From the NCBI GenBank assembly GCA_017550025.1, contig JAFYLU010000075.1:1-33410 (forward strand): 33,410 nt of DNA. Direction: 5' to 3'. The translations under genes and the position numbers were made by a program. Every line of letters starts with the position of its first letter. Positions within the stretch are counted from its first letter, which is position 1. Positions 16,715 through 24,610 of the stretch are shown piece after piece. The notes under the pieces are model-generated. The model saw only the letters and a program-made list of their open reading frames with translations. It was not told where the DNA came from and searched no databases. Source of the DNA: Bacteroidales bacterium. GTDB lineage: Bacteria > Bacteroidota > Bacteroidia > Bacteroidales > UBA932.

Positions 16715-17734
16715 TTAGAATTTCTTAAGGGTCTTCTTTGCACCTTCTTCTTTCTTGTCGAGAGCAGGCTCTTCATTCACACCCTCTTTCTTGAGTACTG
16801 GAGCCTTCTCTTCCTTGGTATAGATCTTAACCTCTTTCTCCTTTACTGCCTTTACCTCCTCAGCCACAGGAGCTGCCTTTGCTGCCTCCTCAAGCTTCTG
16901 GTTGAGCTCCTCAAGCTTTGTATTTGCAGAATTTGCATCCTTGCCAGCCTGCTCTGCTGCCTCTGCAGCTACCTGAAGTTCGTCACGGAGAACCTGTGCA
17001 TCCTGGATAAGGGCCTCACGCTCTGCCTGTGCAGCCTCAAGACTCTTGATAAGAGCCTCACGCTCTTCTGCAGACTTGTTCTTGCTGTTGTCAAGCTCAC
17101 GATTGAGTTCATTGATCTCCTTTTCGTTTCTCAAGAGCTCATAAGTAACATCCTCGATCTGCTGCTCCTTCTTCTTGAGGTCGTCATGGAGAAGATAAGT
17201 CCATGTAAGGAGACCACCTACTGCAAGTACAAGAACGATTGCCATAACCCAAAGCGCACGCTTGTATGGACGAAGAGCCTGCTGACGGAAGAGGCTAAGA
17301 CGCTCTGTCATTCCGATGCTGCTTACAAGGCTCTGCTTGCCCTGAGGGATGATGAAGCCCATGAGCGGACCCTTTGACGAAAGACGGATCTCATCTCCGG
17401 AATTGAGGACCTGCTCTCCCTGGATAGGTGTTCCGTTCACGATTGTAGAGTTTGTCTGTGAAAGCGGAATGATCTTCCAGTTCTCACCGTCCTTCACGAT
17501 TGCCGCATGGCGACGGCTTACAGTCTCGAAAGCCTCGTCAAAACGTACCTGACATGCTGAATCACGACCGAGTTCCACCTGATCAACGATGATCTTCTGT
17601 GACTCGCCTGCATGGTGATACAAAGACTCTGTCTTATGCTCCAGGATATAATACTGGCGTCCTGAACCATTGAAGACCGCTGCCACACCGGCACCGACTG
17701 AACCGGCTACGGTTCTTTTGTAGTTTGCCTCCAT
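16715..17734 (-). CDS. FHA-domain membrane protein with coiled coil
   Basis: A 339-residue protein. The FHA domain at about 47-130 keeps the phospho-threonine-binding residues: GRD (56-58), SRRH (73-76) and NG (100-101) in IVNGTPI. A membrane helix follows (about 159-182). The remainder is a long predicted coiled coil (about 183-288; Glu/Lys/Ala heptads such as EINELNRELDNSKNK), then a charged Lys/Glu tail. With the FHA in the cytoplasm the coiled coil would lie in the periplasm, where it could contact the small exported helical protein encoded next. The extreme N-terminus contains YKRTVAG, a Thr-Val motif like those repeated in the zinc-ribbon protein, so it may itself be phosphorylated. The protein takes the position of Fha in the threonine-phosphorylation pathway. 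Codon bias suggests high expression. Confidence 0.88.
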   Translation of the reverse strand: MEANYKRTVAGSVGAGVAAVFNGSGRQYYILEHKTESLYHHAGESQKIIVDQVELGRDSACQVRFDEAFETVSRRHAAIVKDGENWKIIPLSQTNSTIVNGTPIQGEQVLNSGDEIRLSSKGPLMGFIIPQGKQSLVSSIGMTERLSLFRQQALRPYKRALWVMAIVLVLAVGGLLTWTYLLHDDLKKKEQQIEDVTYELLRNEKEINELNRELDNSKNKSAEEREALIKSLEAAQAEREALIQDAQVLRDELQVAAEAAEQAGKDANSANTKLEELNQKLEEAAKAAPVAEEVKAVKEKEVKIYTKEEKAPVLKKEGVNEEPALDKKEEGAKKTLKKF

Positions 17735-17775
17735 AATTTTGATTTAGTTTAGTTAATTATAAATAGTTATTGAAT

Positions 17776-19089
17776 TCAGACATCATATTTGAGCTTCACA
17801 TCTCCTACAGTGATCACATCTCCTTCCTTCAGCACTCTTCCCGACTGGCCGACAGAATGAGAATTCACATATGTACCGTTCATCGAATTCTTCCACACCG
17901 AATTCTCAAAGTCCCACTGTCCGTCGCGGATCTGCCACACCGCAGTTCCAACCTTCTCAAAAGTGCAGTGCCTGCGCGACATGTAGGATTCATCATAATC
18001 ATTTATGCAGATATTGTTGGAGCCTTCCCTTCCCATCGTAAGCATCCTTCTTCCAAGGTTTTCAGCAAGAGCATCAAGGTCATATGACTTTCCGAACTCC
18101 TTGCCCTGCATGATTTTCAGACTTCTGCGGCCCGTAACCTTCACTACAGCCTCCTTTGAGGTCGAAGTAAACGTCTGTGACACCGGTTGCGCTTCACCAC
18201 GAGGAAGATATGACATCGCCTCTTCGGCAGAGCTTATCCTGTCCTTAAGATCAGGCATCAGACATTTCGATATAAGGTTCTGCCAGACCATTCCGTCGGG
18301 AGCCGAAAGCAGCTTCATCCTGTCCCACTCACCGGCCTTGCCGCGCTTCTGGTAATGCACAAGGTCATTCTGGTCCTCAAGCTTTCCGAAAGGAAGCTCT
18401 CCGGTAATGAGCTGATACATCATCACGCCAAAAGAGAACATATCCGTCGTCGGAAGAACCGTACTGTTTCCACGGGCACGATTGACCTGTTCAGGCGGCA
18501 TATATGCATATGTTCCGAATATCTGCTGCGGTTTTCCGAATATATTCCTCTCCGTCATTCTCTTGTTACGGTCACCGCTGATGCCGAAATCCGTCAGCAC
18601 AGCTGTTCCGTCAGACTTGAAAAGCACATTTTCAGGCTTCAGATCCCTATGGACCTTTCCGTTCGCATGAAGGTCACGAAGTCCGTTAAGCACATCGTAG
18701 GCAATCTTTACAAGTGGTGTTCCGGTCTTGCCGACATATTTCGAGAGGTCTCCTCCGTCACAGAACTCCATTATTATATAAGGGTTGCCTTTCAGGAATC
18801 CTGCATCAACCGAATGAACAAGATTGCGGCTTGCAATGCAGCTGGTCTTGTATTCCATCTCAAATCGGCTCACAAGAGGCTGTCTGATAGTAGAAGGCAC
18901 ATCCCAAAGCCTCAAAAGCTTCATGGCCCAAAGCTTGCCGGCAGTGTCACTTACCTTATAGACAACACCGAAAGATCCCTGACCAAGCTCCGATTCCACA
19001 CGATACTTCATTCCGACCATTTCTCCTGGACGAAAATCGCATCTTTCCGGAATGACGACATTACCCGAATATGTATTATTCAGACTCAT
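17776..19089 (-). CDS. Cytoplasmic Ser/Thr protein kinase with C-terminal FHA domain
   Basis: A 437-residue protein. The kinase domain at about 25-298 has a Gly loop GQGSFG (36-41), Lys57, a standard HRD catalytic loop (VHRDLKPEN, 146-154), DFG (167-169) and MPPEQ (197-201). The FHA domain at about 348-437 has GRE (353-355), SRRH (371-374) and NGTYVN (404-409). No membrane helix is visible, so it is probably soluble or recruited through the FHA. This differs from the second kinase of the block, which is HQD-type and tail-anchored. Its start overlaps the stop of the zinc-ribbon gene as ATGA, indicating translational coupling. Self-recruitment to its own phosphorylated product through the FHA domain is the usual logic of such fusions. 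Confidence 0.92.
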   Translation of the reverse strand: MSLNNTYSGNVVIPERCDFRPGEMVGMKYRVESELGQGSFGVVYKVSDTAGKLWAMKLLRLWDVPSTIRQPLVSRFEMEYKTSCIASRNLVHSVDAGFLKGNPYIIMEFCDGGDLSKYVGKTGTPLVKIAYDVLNGLRDLHANGKVHRDLKPENVLFKSDGTAVLTDFGISGDRNKRMTERNIFGKPQQIFGTYAYMPPEQVNRARGNSTVLPTTDMFSFGVMMYQLITGELPFGKLEDQNDLVHYQKRGKAGEWDRMKLLSAPDGMVWQNLISKCLMPDLKDRISSAEEAMSYLPRGEAQPVSQTFTSTSKEAVVKVTGRRSLKIMQGKEFGKSYDLDALAENLGRRMLTMGREGSNNICINDYDESYMSRRHCTFEKVGTAVWQIRDGQWDFENSVWKNSMNGTYVNSHSVGQSGRVLKEGDVITVGDVKLKYDV

Positions 19090-19745
19090 TTCTGAAACTT
19101 ATAACGAATTCCCGAGATGACAACGACCTCATCAAGATGCATTTCAATAGGAGCTTCACCCACTCCGTCGACAGGAACAAGTCTGAAGACTTCCTTATCC
19201 TCGACAATAAGTTCCTCCGGAATATCACGGACAGTAGCCTTAAGGAATTTAGGCTTGATGCCTTTTCCTAACATCACGGTCTTCTGGGACACAGAACCAG
19301 ACGCACTTTCACCCAATCTTACTGTAGCCATTCCTGAAGAAGCTTCTTTCTGAACAGGAGCCGGCTTCTGCGCTCCAGGCTTCTGCACGGTAGCCCCACA
19401 GTTAGGGCAGAACTCCACCTCTGCAGTAACAGGATAATGACATTTAGGACATTGACCTGCCACGGTCTCATCCCCCATGACCGCATTCACGTCCATGATA
19501 GTCGCAGTCATGGCCTTGCGAGGCAAAGCCGAAGGCTGCTCCGCACCAAATGCTACCGTCGCCATCATGGATTTCTTTTTTTCTGCCACTATGGTTTCTG
19601 GCTGGGCAACGGATTCCTTAACCGGCTCTGGTTCAGCATTCACTGAAGGCTGAACAGCGACAGGCTCGAGGCCTTCATCATCGCACATTTCACAACGAAC
19701 AGCGGTATCAAGATTGAACCAACCGCAATTATTACATCTTTTCAT
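19086..19745 (-). CDS. Double zinc-ribbon protein with repeated Thr-Val motifs and FHA-like end
   Basis: A 219-residue protein, first gene of the leftward block. Two zinc-ribbon Cys sets are visible: C4, C7, C18, C21 and C99, C102, C113, C116. Low-complexity linkers rich in Pro, Val and Ala separate them. Six short motifs of the form x-Thr-[Val/Ile] recur: MATVAFG (T63), TATIMDV (T82), ETVAG (T94), MATVRLG (T141), KTVMLG (T156) and KATVRDI (T171). The C-terminal 45 residues (VFRLVP...VVVISGIRYKF) are strand-like and could be the last part of an FHA-type fold. I infer a substrate or adaptor whose Thr motifs are phosphorylated and then bound by FHA domains; this is not shown. It is translationally coupled to the kinase downstream and has its own promoter at 19767-19798. 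Confidence 0.8.
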   Translation of the reverse strand: MKRCNNCGWFNLDTAVRCEMCDDEGLEPVAVQPSVNAEPEPVKESVAQPETIVAEKKKSMMATVAFGAEQPSALPRKAMTATIMDVNAVMGDETVAGQCPKCHYPVTAEVEFCPNCGATVQKPGAQKPAPVQKEASSGMATVRLGESASGSVSQKTVMLGKGIKPKFLKATVRDIPEELIVEDKEVFRLVPVDGVGEAPIEMHLDEVVVISGIRYKFQK

Positions 19746-19766
19746 AGGGGATAGGTAAATATGTCG

Positions 19767-19798
19767 TAAAAATACTTTTTATTTACAGAACAAACAAA
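19767..19798 (-). promoter_or_regulatory. Promoter of the 13-gene leftward block
   Basis: On the minus strand TTTG (19795-19798) is followed after 20 bases by TATTTTTA (19767-19774), seven of eight matches to TAnnTTTG. The start codon lies about 22 bases downstream of the -7 element. The intergenic region 19746-19986 is divergent and otherwise AT-rich with no further gene. Confidence 0.65.
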
Positions 19799-19924
19799 TT
19801 TTCATGCATTTTTCAGCAACCTTGATTACCGGCACATAAAAACCTATTGATAATCATGATGATTTATAGATTTTCGGAAAAGATTGACATATATACTCAA
19901 AAGTTTTCAAATCAGCACTTTCTC

Positions 19925-19956
19925 TTTGACAAAACGGAAGCCTTTTTCTATCTTCG
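19925..19956 (+). promoter_or_regulatory. Promoter of the hexosaminidase gene
   Basis: TTTG (19925-19928), 20-base spacer, TATCTTCG (19949-19956; seven of eight matches to TAnnTTTG). It sits 30 bases before the ATG at 19987 and fits the Bacteroidetes primary-sigma layout. Confidence 0.7.
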
Positions 19957-19986
19957 CGGGATATTACAAAACTAACCATATTTTAC

Positions 19987-22314
19987 ATGAAAAGAATACT
20001 TATTCTGTCGGCTATTGCCGCTGCCCTGTTGTCATGTTCCCCTGCAGGACAGAGCAACATCACCGTAGTCCCTTATCCTAATGAAGTCGAAGTAAAGGCC
20101 GGAACCTTCAACGCCGCAGGCGCGGGATTCCACTGCTCCGAGGACATCGACGAAGCTTCAAAGAACATCATCAGCGGATTTGCCGCACAACTTTCTCTGA
20201 CAAGCGGCAAGGAAAGCACTGTGGACGGAAACCTCTCGTCAGAGGGCTTCAACTTCACAGTTGACAGCGCACTTCCCGCAGAGGCTTATACACTGAAAAT
20301 AAGCAGGAAAGGAGTGGAGGTAAAGGCATCATCACTCAACGGATTCAACTATGCCGTGCAGACTCTCAAGCAGATGCTTCCAGTGGAAATCTTCGGAAAG
20401 GCTGTGGCAGAAGGCAAGGAATGGACACTCCAGTGCGCAGAGATCAATGACGCCCCACGTTTCGGCTACAGAGGAATGCATCTCGATGTTTCGAGACATT
20501 TCTTCGACATGGACATGGTGAAGAAGTACATCGACGTGATGGAGATCCACAAGCTCAACACACTCCACTGGCACCTCACTGACGACCAGGGCTGGAGAAT
20601 CGAGATAAAGAAATATCCAAAACTCACAGAGTTCGGATCGATAAGGAAAGAGACTCTTGTCGGCCATCTTTCCGAGAGTGAGACTTATGACGGCACACCA
20701 TATGGAGAAGGAATGTGGTACACACAGGACCAGATCCGTGAGATCATTGCATATGCAGCTGCAAAGGGAATCGAGGTGATTCCTGAAATCGACCTTCCGG
20801 GCCACATGCTCGCAGCGCTTGCTTCATATCCGGAGCTCGGATGCAGCGGCGGACCATATGACGTATGGGGAAAATGGGGCGTGGCAGATGACGTGCTCTG
20901 CGCCGGCAGAGAAGAGACAATGGTCTTCCTTGAGGATGTCCTCAACGAGGTTGCCGACCTTTTCCCTTCTGAATATTTCCACATCGGCGGAGACGAGTGT
21001 CCGAAGGTATGTTGGGAAAAATGCCCTCGCTGCCAGGCGAAGATCAAGGAGCTCGGACTCAAGGATGATGAGGAGTTCAAGGCAGAGCACTATCTGCAGA
21101 GCTATGTGATGACCCGCATGACCAACTTCCTCGAGAAGAAGGGCAAGAAGATCATCGGATGGGACGAGATTCTCGAGGGCGAACTTGCTGAAAACGCCAT
21201 CGTGATGTCCTGGAGAGGCACAGAAGGCGGAATCAAGGCGGCACAGATGGGCCACGACGTGATAATGACGCCTAACTCGTTCTTCTATCTTGACTACTAT
21301 CAGAGCGAAGACAAGGACAACGAGCCTCTTGCAATCGGCGGTTATCTCCCTGTAGAGAAATGCTATTCTTACGAACCATGCACAGACGAGATGACTCCGG
21401 AGCAGCAGAAGCATATCCTCGGAGTGCAGGCAAACCTCTGGACAGAATATATCGGCACAAACGAATATCTCGAGTACATGCTCCTTCCGCGCATGACAGC
21501 ACTCAGCGAAGTGCAGTGGTGCCAGCCTGAAAACAAGAACTGGGAAAGATTCCTCGACAGCGCCGACGAGTTCTGCGCTATCTACGACATGGCAGGCTAC
21601 AACTACGGAGAGCACATCTTCAATGTGAGAGGTTCCGTAAGCGCTGAAAACGGCAACATTCTCGTTACCCTCGAAGCACAGGGAGAGACACCTGTCAGAT
21701 ACACCCTTGACGGAAGCGAACCTTGTGAAGAATCAGCACTTTACGAAGGTCCTGTGGTCATCCGCGAGACATGCGTCCTCAAGGCAAAGGCCATGAGACC
21801 AAACACAGCCACAAGGATATATCAGAAGGAATTCAAGACCCACAAGGCTATGGCGAAGAACATAACCCTCAACACAGAGGCTCACAGAAATTACAACGTA
21901 GGACTTCCTTATATCCTTGCTGACGGTATCAGGGGAACAGAAAACTTCCGCAGCGGGGACTGGGCAGGCTGGAGAACAGAGCCGTTCGACATCACCATCG
22001 ACATGAACGGCGAGACTTACAGCAATGTGACCGTAAGCACCGTAGTCATCAAATACGACGACATCTTCAACCTTGCCGCCCTCACCATCCTCACATCTGA
22101 CAACGGAACAGACTTCACAGAAGTCGCAAAGGCAGAATATGAGACTGAAGGAAAGGGTGATCCTAACGGACTCAAGCAGTGCGGAATCTCATTCCCTGAA
22201 ACATCAGCAAAATACATCAGGATCGTGGCTGACCCTGTCAAGGAAATGCCTTCATGGCACGAAAGGGCAGGCAGCAACGGATTCCTCTTCATCGACGAAG
22301 TCGAAGTAGAGTAA
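19987..22314 (+). CDS. Beta-N-acetylhexosaminidase lipoprotein (GH20)
   Basis: A 775-residue exo-glycosidase. A lipoprotein signal ends at Cys17 (ALLSC). A GH20b-type N-domain (about 25-145) precedes the GH20 barrel (about 148-515), which shows GMHLDVSRHFF, LHWHLTDDQGWR and the catalytic pair Asp336-Glu337 in HIGGDECPK. After the barrel come a short chitobiase-type C-terminal segment (about 560-610, with YTLDGSEP) and an F5/8C-like domain (about 625-775) that is likely to bind sugar. This is the usual length and order for Bacteroidales GH20 enzymes. It releases terminal GlcNAc or GalNAc from glycoproteins or glycans at the surface or in the periplasm. It is a single-gene unit with its own promoter and terminator, divergent from the kinase block. 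Confidence 0.95.
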   Translation: MKRILILSAIAAALLSCSPAGQSNITVVPYPNEVEVKAGTFNAAGAGFHCSEDIDEASKNIISGFAAQLSLTSGKESTVDGNLSSEGFNFTVDSALPAEAYTLKISRKGVEVKASSLNGFNYAVQTLKQMLPVEIFGKAVAEGKEWTLQCAEINDAPRFGYRGMHLDVSRHFFDMDMVKKYIDVMEIHKLNTLHWHLTDDQGWRIEIKKYPKLTEFGSIRKETLVGHLSESETYDGTPYGEGMWYTQDQIREIIAYAAAKGIEVIPEIDLPGHMLAALASYPELGCSGGPYDVWGKWGVADDVLCAGREETMVFLEDVLNEVADLFPSEYFHIGGDECPKVCWEKCPRCQAKIKELGLKDDEEFKAEHYLQSYVMTRMTNFLEKKGKKIIGWDEILEGELAENAIVMSWRGTEGGIKAAQMGHDVIMTPNSFFYLDYYQSEDKDNEPLAIGGYLPVEKCYSYEPCTDEMTPEQQKHILGVQANLWTEYIGTNEYLEYMLLPRMTALSEVQWCQPENKNWERFLDSADEFCAIYDMAGYNYGEHIFNVRGSVSAENGNILVTLEAQGETPVRYTLDGSEPCEESALYEGPVVIRETCVLKAKAMRPNTATRIYQKEFKTHKAMAKNITLNTEAHRNYNVGLPYILADGIRGTENFRSGDWAGWRTEPFDITIDMNGETYSNVTVSTVVIKYDDIFNLAALTILTSDNGTDFTEVAKAEYETEGKGDPNGLKQCGISFPETSAKYIRIVADPVKEMPSWHERAGSNGFLFIDEVEVE

Positions 22315-22324
22315 AGCTTCAAGG

Positions 22325-22354
22325 GAGATGGCTGACAAGTCATCTCTTTTTTTT
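22325..22354 (+). terminator. Intrinsic terminator after the hexosaminidase gene
   Basis: GAGATG (22325-22330) pairs with CATCTC (22341-22346) and is followed by eight T residues (22347-22354). It lies 10 bases after the stop codon and just before the end of the convergent flippase gene. Confidence 0.7.
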
Positions 22355-22371
22355 ATGAAAGAATCACACTA

Positions 22372-23862
22372 TCAGGACCTTCTGACCGCACGCCAGACTG
22401 CTGCCGCATAGAGAGCGATCAGGACAGTATGAAGAGAAAGCTTTGCGATGACAAGACCGGCAGGTGACTGGCCGAAAACCACATCAGCAAAAAGCATCCT
22501 GTCAAGAAGGAGCGAAAGTCCGTATGCCGCTCCCATGAAAACGAAGATGGCCGCCAGACGCTTCCATCTGTAAGGAATCGGATAATATCTGGCTCCGAGA
22601 ACCGAGCTGATGACGAACATCACGATATAGCTGGCAAGGTGTCCGAAAGCAGCCGCCCAATATGAATATTGCGGCATGAAAAGGATTATCACCACCGCCG
22701 TCACAGCCAGTCCGGAGAGGGTGATCCATATTGCCATATCTGTCTTTCCGGAAAGCTTGTACCACATCGACACATTGAAAAGCATTCCCAAGATCATGTA
22801 CGAAAGCAGCATGACCGGGACGATTCCCACTGCCGAACGGAACTGCGGGCCGAGAATCAGTGCAATGACATCGATATAGAGTATCACCCCGAGGAACACA
22901 AGTCCGCAGAATGCCGTAAAATATTCCTGCACAGAGGCATACAGTTCGCGGGAATCCTTCTCGCGCGCCCTTCTGAAGAAGAAAGGCTCCGCCGCATAAC
23001 GGAACATCTGGATGAATAGATTCATTATGACCGCAAGCTTTACCGCAGCCTGATACAGACCGAGGCTGGACCTCCATGCATCGGCATTGGTATCGAAGAA
23101 TCTGAACAGGATCCTGTCAAGGAAATCATTGATGACTCCCGGAAGGGCAGCAATCATCAAAGGAAGCGAATAAGCAAGCATCTGCCTCATAAGTTTCCTG
23201 TCAAGTCTGAAGCTCAGCTTGAGGAAATCCGGGATGAACAGGAGTCCGCAGACCACGCAGCTTATGAATATCGAGAATATCACATAGCTGAAATCCGGAG
23301 TCTCCGGTATGAAATGAAGAAGCCATCCGGCAGAAGCCACATGCTTTGGAAACCAAAGGAAGAGCACAAGATTGGCCGCTGTCTCGGTGATTATCTTTAT
23401 GGTCTTGAAAATGGCGAACTTCAAGGCCCTGTTTTCCTGACGGAGCTTTGCGAACAATATGGCTGTTATCGCATCAAGAGCGAGAACGCCTCCCATGTAC
23501 ATTATGCACGACTCGTATCCGGCATAGCCAAGAAGGTCAGCTATCGGCCCTGCAAATGCTATCATCAACGCAAGGAAGGCCGCGCTGACACCAAACACGG
23601 TGACAAAGGCACTGGAATAGACCTTCTTCGGATCCACACCCTCCTTATTTGCAAAACGGAAGCATCCCGTCTCAAGACCGAGAACAAGAACTACCTGAAG
23701 GACAGCGATATACGCCATGAATTCCGTTACCACTCCATAGCTTTCCGGTGTCAGAAGCCTGGTGTATACGGGAACAAAAAGAAAATTTATGATGCGGGCA
23801 AGAATAGTGCTCAGGCCATAAATGACGGTCTGTCCTGCCAATTGTTTCAAGGGATTTGCCAT
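22372..23862 (-). CDS. Polysaccharide flippase (Wzx/MATE superfamily)
   Basis: A 496-residue integral membrane protein with about twelve to fourteen hydrophobic helices. The N-terminus (LAGQTVIYGLSTILARIINF and FVPVYTRLLTPESYG) has the standard opening of the polysaccharide-biosynthesis export family, in which TR.L.P..YG is the diagnostic loop. The ATG at 23862 is used because the longer frame lacks any signal or conserved start and would overlap the divergent cyclophilin gene. The family flips lipid-linked oligosaccharides across the inner membrane. No glycosyltransferase genes are nearby, so the substrate cannot be judged. It is convergent with the hexosaminidase and divergent from the cyclophilin gene. 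Confidence 0.88.
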   Translation of the reverse strand: MANPLKQLAGQTVIYGLSTILARIINFLFVPVYTRLLTPESYGVVTEFMAYIAVLQVVLVLGLETGCFRFANKEGVDPKKVYSSAFVTVFGVSAAFLALMIAFAGPIADLLGYAGYESCIMYMGGVLALDAITAILFAKLRQENRALKFAIFKTIKIITETAANLVLFLWFPKHVASAGWLLHFIPETPDFSYVIFSIFISCVVCGLLFIPDFLKLSFRLDRKLMRQMLAYSLPLMIAALPGVINDFLDRILFRFFDTNADAWRSSLGLYQAAVKLAVIMNLFIQMFRYAAEPFFFRRAREKDSRELYASVQEYFTAFCGLVFLGVILYIDVIALILGPQFRSAVGIVPVMLLSYMILGMLFNVSMWYKLSGKTDMAIWITLSGLAVTAVVIILFMPQYSYWAAAFGHLASYIVMFVISSVLGARYYPIPYRWKRLAAIFVFMGAAYGLSLLLDRMLFADVVFGQSPAGLVIAKLSLHTVLIALYAAAVWRAVRRS

Positions 23863-23888
23863 AATGAACGCAAAATTAGTTATTTTTG
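23855..23888 (+). promoter_or_regulatory. Promoter of the cyclophilin-HAD operon
   Basis: TTTG (23855-23858) and TATTTTTG (23881-23888) with a 22-base spacer, slightly longer than usual. The ATG follows 20 bases after the -7 element. The -33 element lies inside the start of the divergent flippase gene. Confidence 0.55.
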
Positions 23889-23908
23889 TCGGGTTAAAGC
23901 AAAAGGTC

Positions 23909-24607
23909 ATGAAAAGAATAATACTGACATCAATAATTTCAGCAGTCATGTTACTCGCCTTCGCATCCTGCGGCCAGCATGGCAGAAGGGGTGCGGCAGA
24001 CGCGCAGACAGACAGCACATCAATTACAGACAGCATGGTAAACAAACTGATTGAAGAGCCTGAATTCGACATCATCACGAATATGGGCACAATGAGAGTG
24101 AAGCTCTACAGCAAGACTCCGAAGCACAGAGACAACTTCGTCAAACTCGTAAAGGAGAGATATTATGACGGAATCCGCTTCCACAGAGTGATCGAGGGCT
24201 TCATGATCCAGGCAGGAGATCCGTTCTCAAGGGACACTGCAAAGATCGACATGTGGGGCCAGGGCGGACCGGACTACACCGTTCCTGCTGAATTCGTCAA
24301 CGAATACTGGCACAAGAAAGGCGCCCTCGCTGCTGCAAGAAAAGGCGACATGGCCAATCCGAAGAAAGCATCTTCAGGATCACAGTTCTACATCGTACAT
24401 GACGAAAACGCATGTCTCCACCTCGACGGACAGTACACGATCTTCGGAGAAGTGATCGAGGGACTCAATGTGATCGACAGAATCGCACGCGTGGATGTGG
24501 ACAGATACGACCGTCCTATGGAGGATGTGATCATCACTGCAGTGAAGGCTGTAGAACCTGAGCCGCTTCCGGAGCCCGTAAAGTCTGACAGCACAAAAAC
24601 AGAATAG
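23909..24607 (+). CDS. Cyclophilin-type peptidyl-prolyl isomerase lipoprotein
   Basis: A 232-residue protein with a lipoprotein signal (MKRIILTSIISAVMLLAFAS then Cys21). The cyclophilin domain spans about 50-218 and shows the core residues: HRDNFVKLV, FHRVIEGFMIQAGDP, GSQFYIVHD and LDGQYTIFGEVIEG. An insertion relative to short cyclophilins includes RDTAKIDMWGQGGPDYTVPAEF. It likely assists protein folding in the periplasm or at the envelope. The C-terminal tail is Pro- and Glu-rich. The ATG at 23909 is chosen because it directly begins the lipoprotein signal; a longer frame from upstream lacks one. The next gene begins 3 bases after its stop, so the two form an operon. Confidence 0.93.
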   Translation: MKRIILTSIISAVMLLAFASCGQHGRRGAADAQTDSTSITDSMVNKLIEEPEFDIITNMGTMRVKLYSKTPKHRDNFVKLVKERYYDGIRFHRVIEGFMIQAGDPFSRDTAKIDMWGQGGPDYTVPAEFVNEYWHKKGALAAARKGDMANPKKASSGSQFYIVHDENACLHLDGQYTIFGEVIEGLNVIDRIARVDVDRYDRPMEDVIITAVKAVEPEPLPEPVKSDSTKTE

Positions 24608-24610
24608 CAG

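Noticed and set aside
18355-19095. A 246-codon plus-strand open frame opposite the kinase-FHA gene
   Set aside because: Antisense shadow of a gene with all kinase and FHA motifs; no independent start signal.
3117-19745. The leftward block as part of a complete type VI secretion locus
   Set aside because: No Hcp, VgrG, sheath (TssB/TssC), baseplate, TssK or ClpV-like protein is encoded anywhere in the window; only regulators and a TssR-like protein are present.
23314-24054. A 246-codon plus-strand open frame opposite the flippase gene
   Set aside because: It overlaps the flippase on the other strand and runs into the cyclophilin gene in another frame; composition is basic and shows no family motif.
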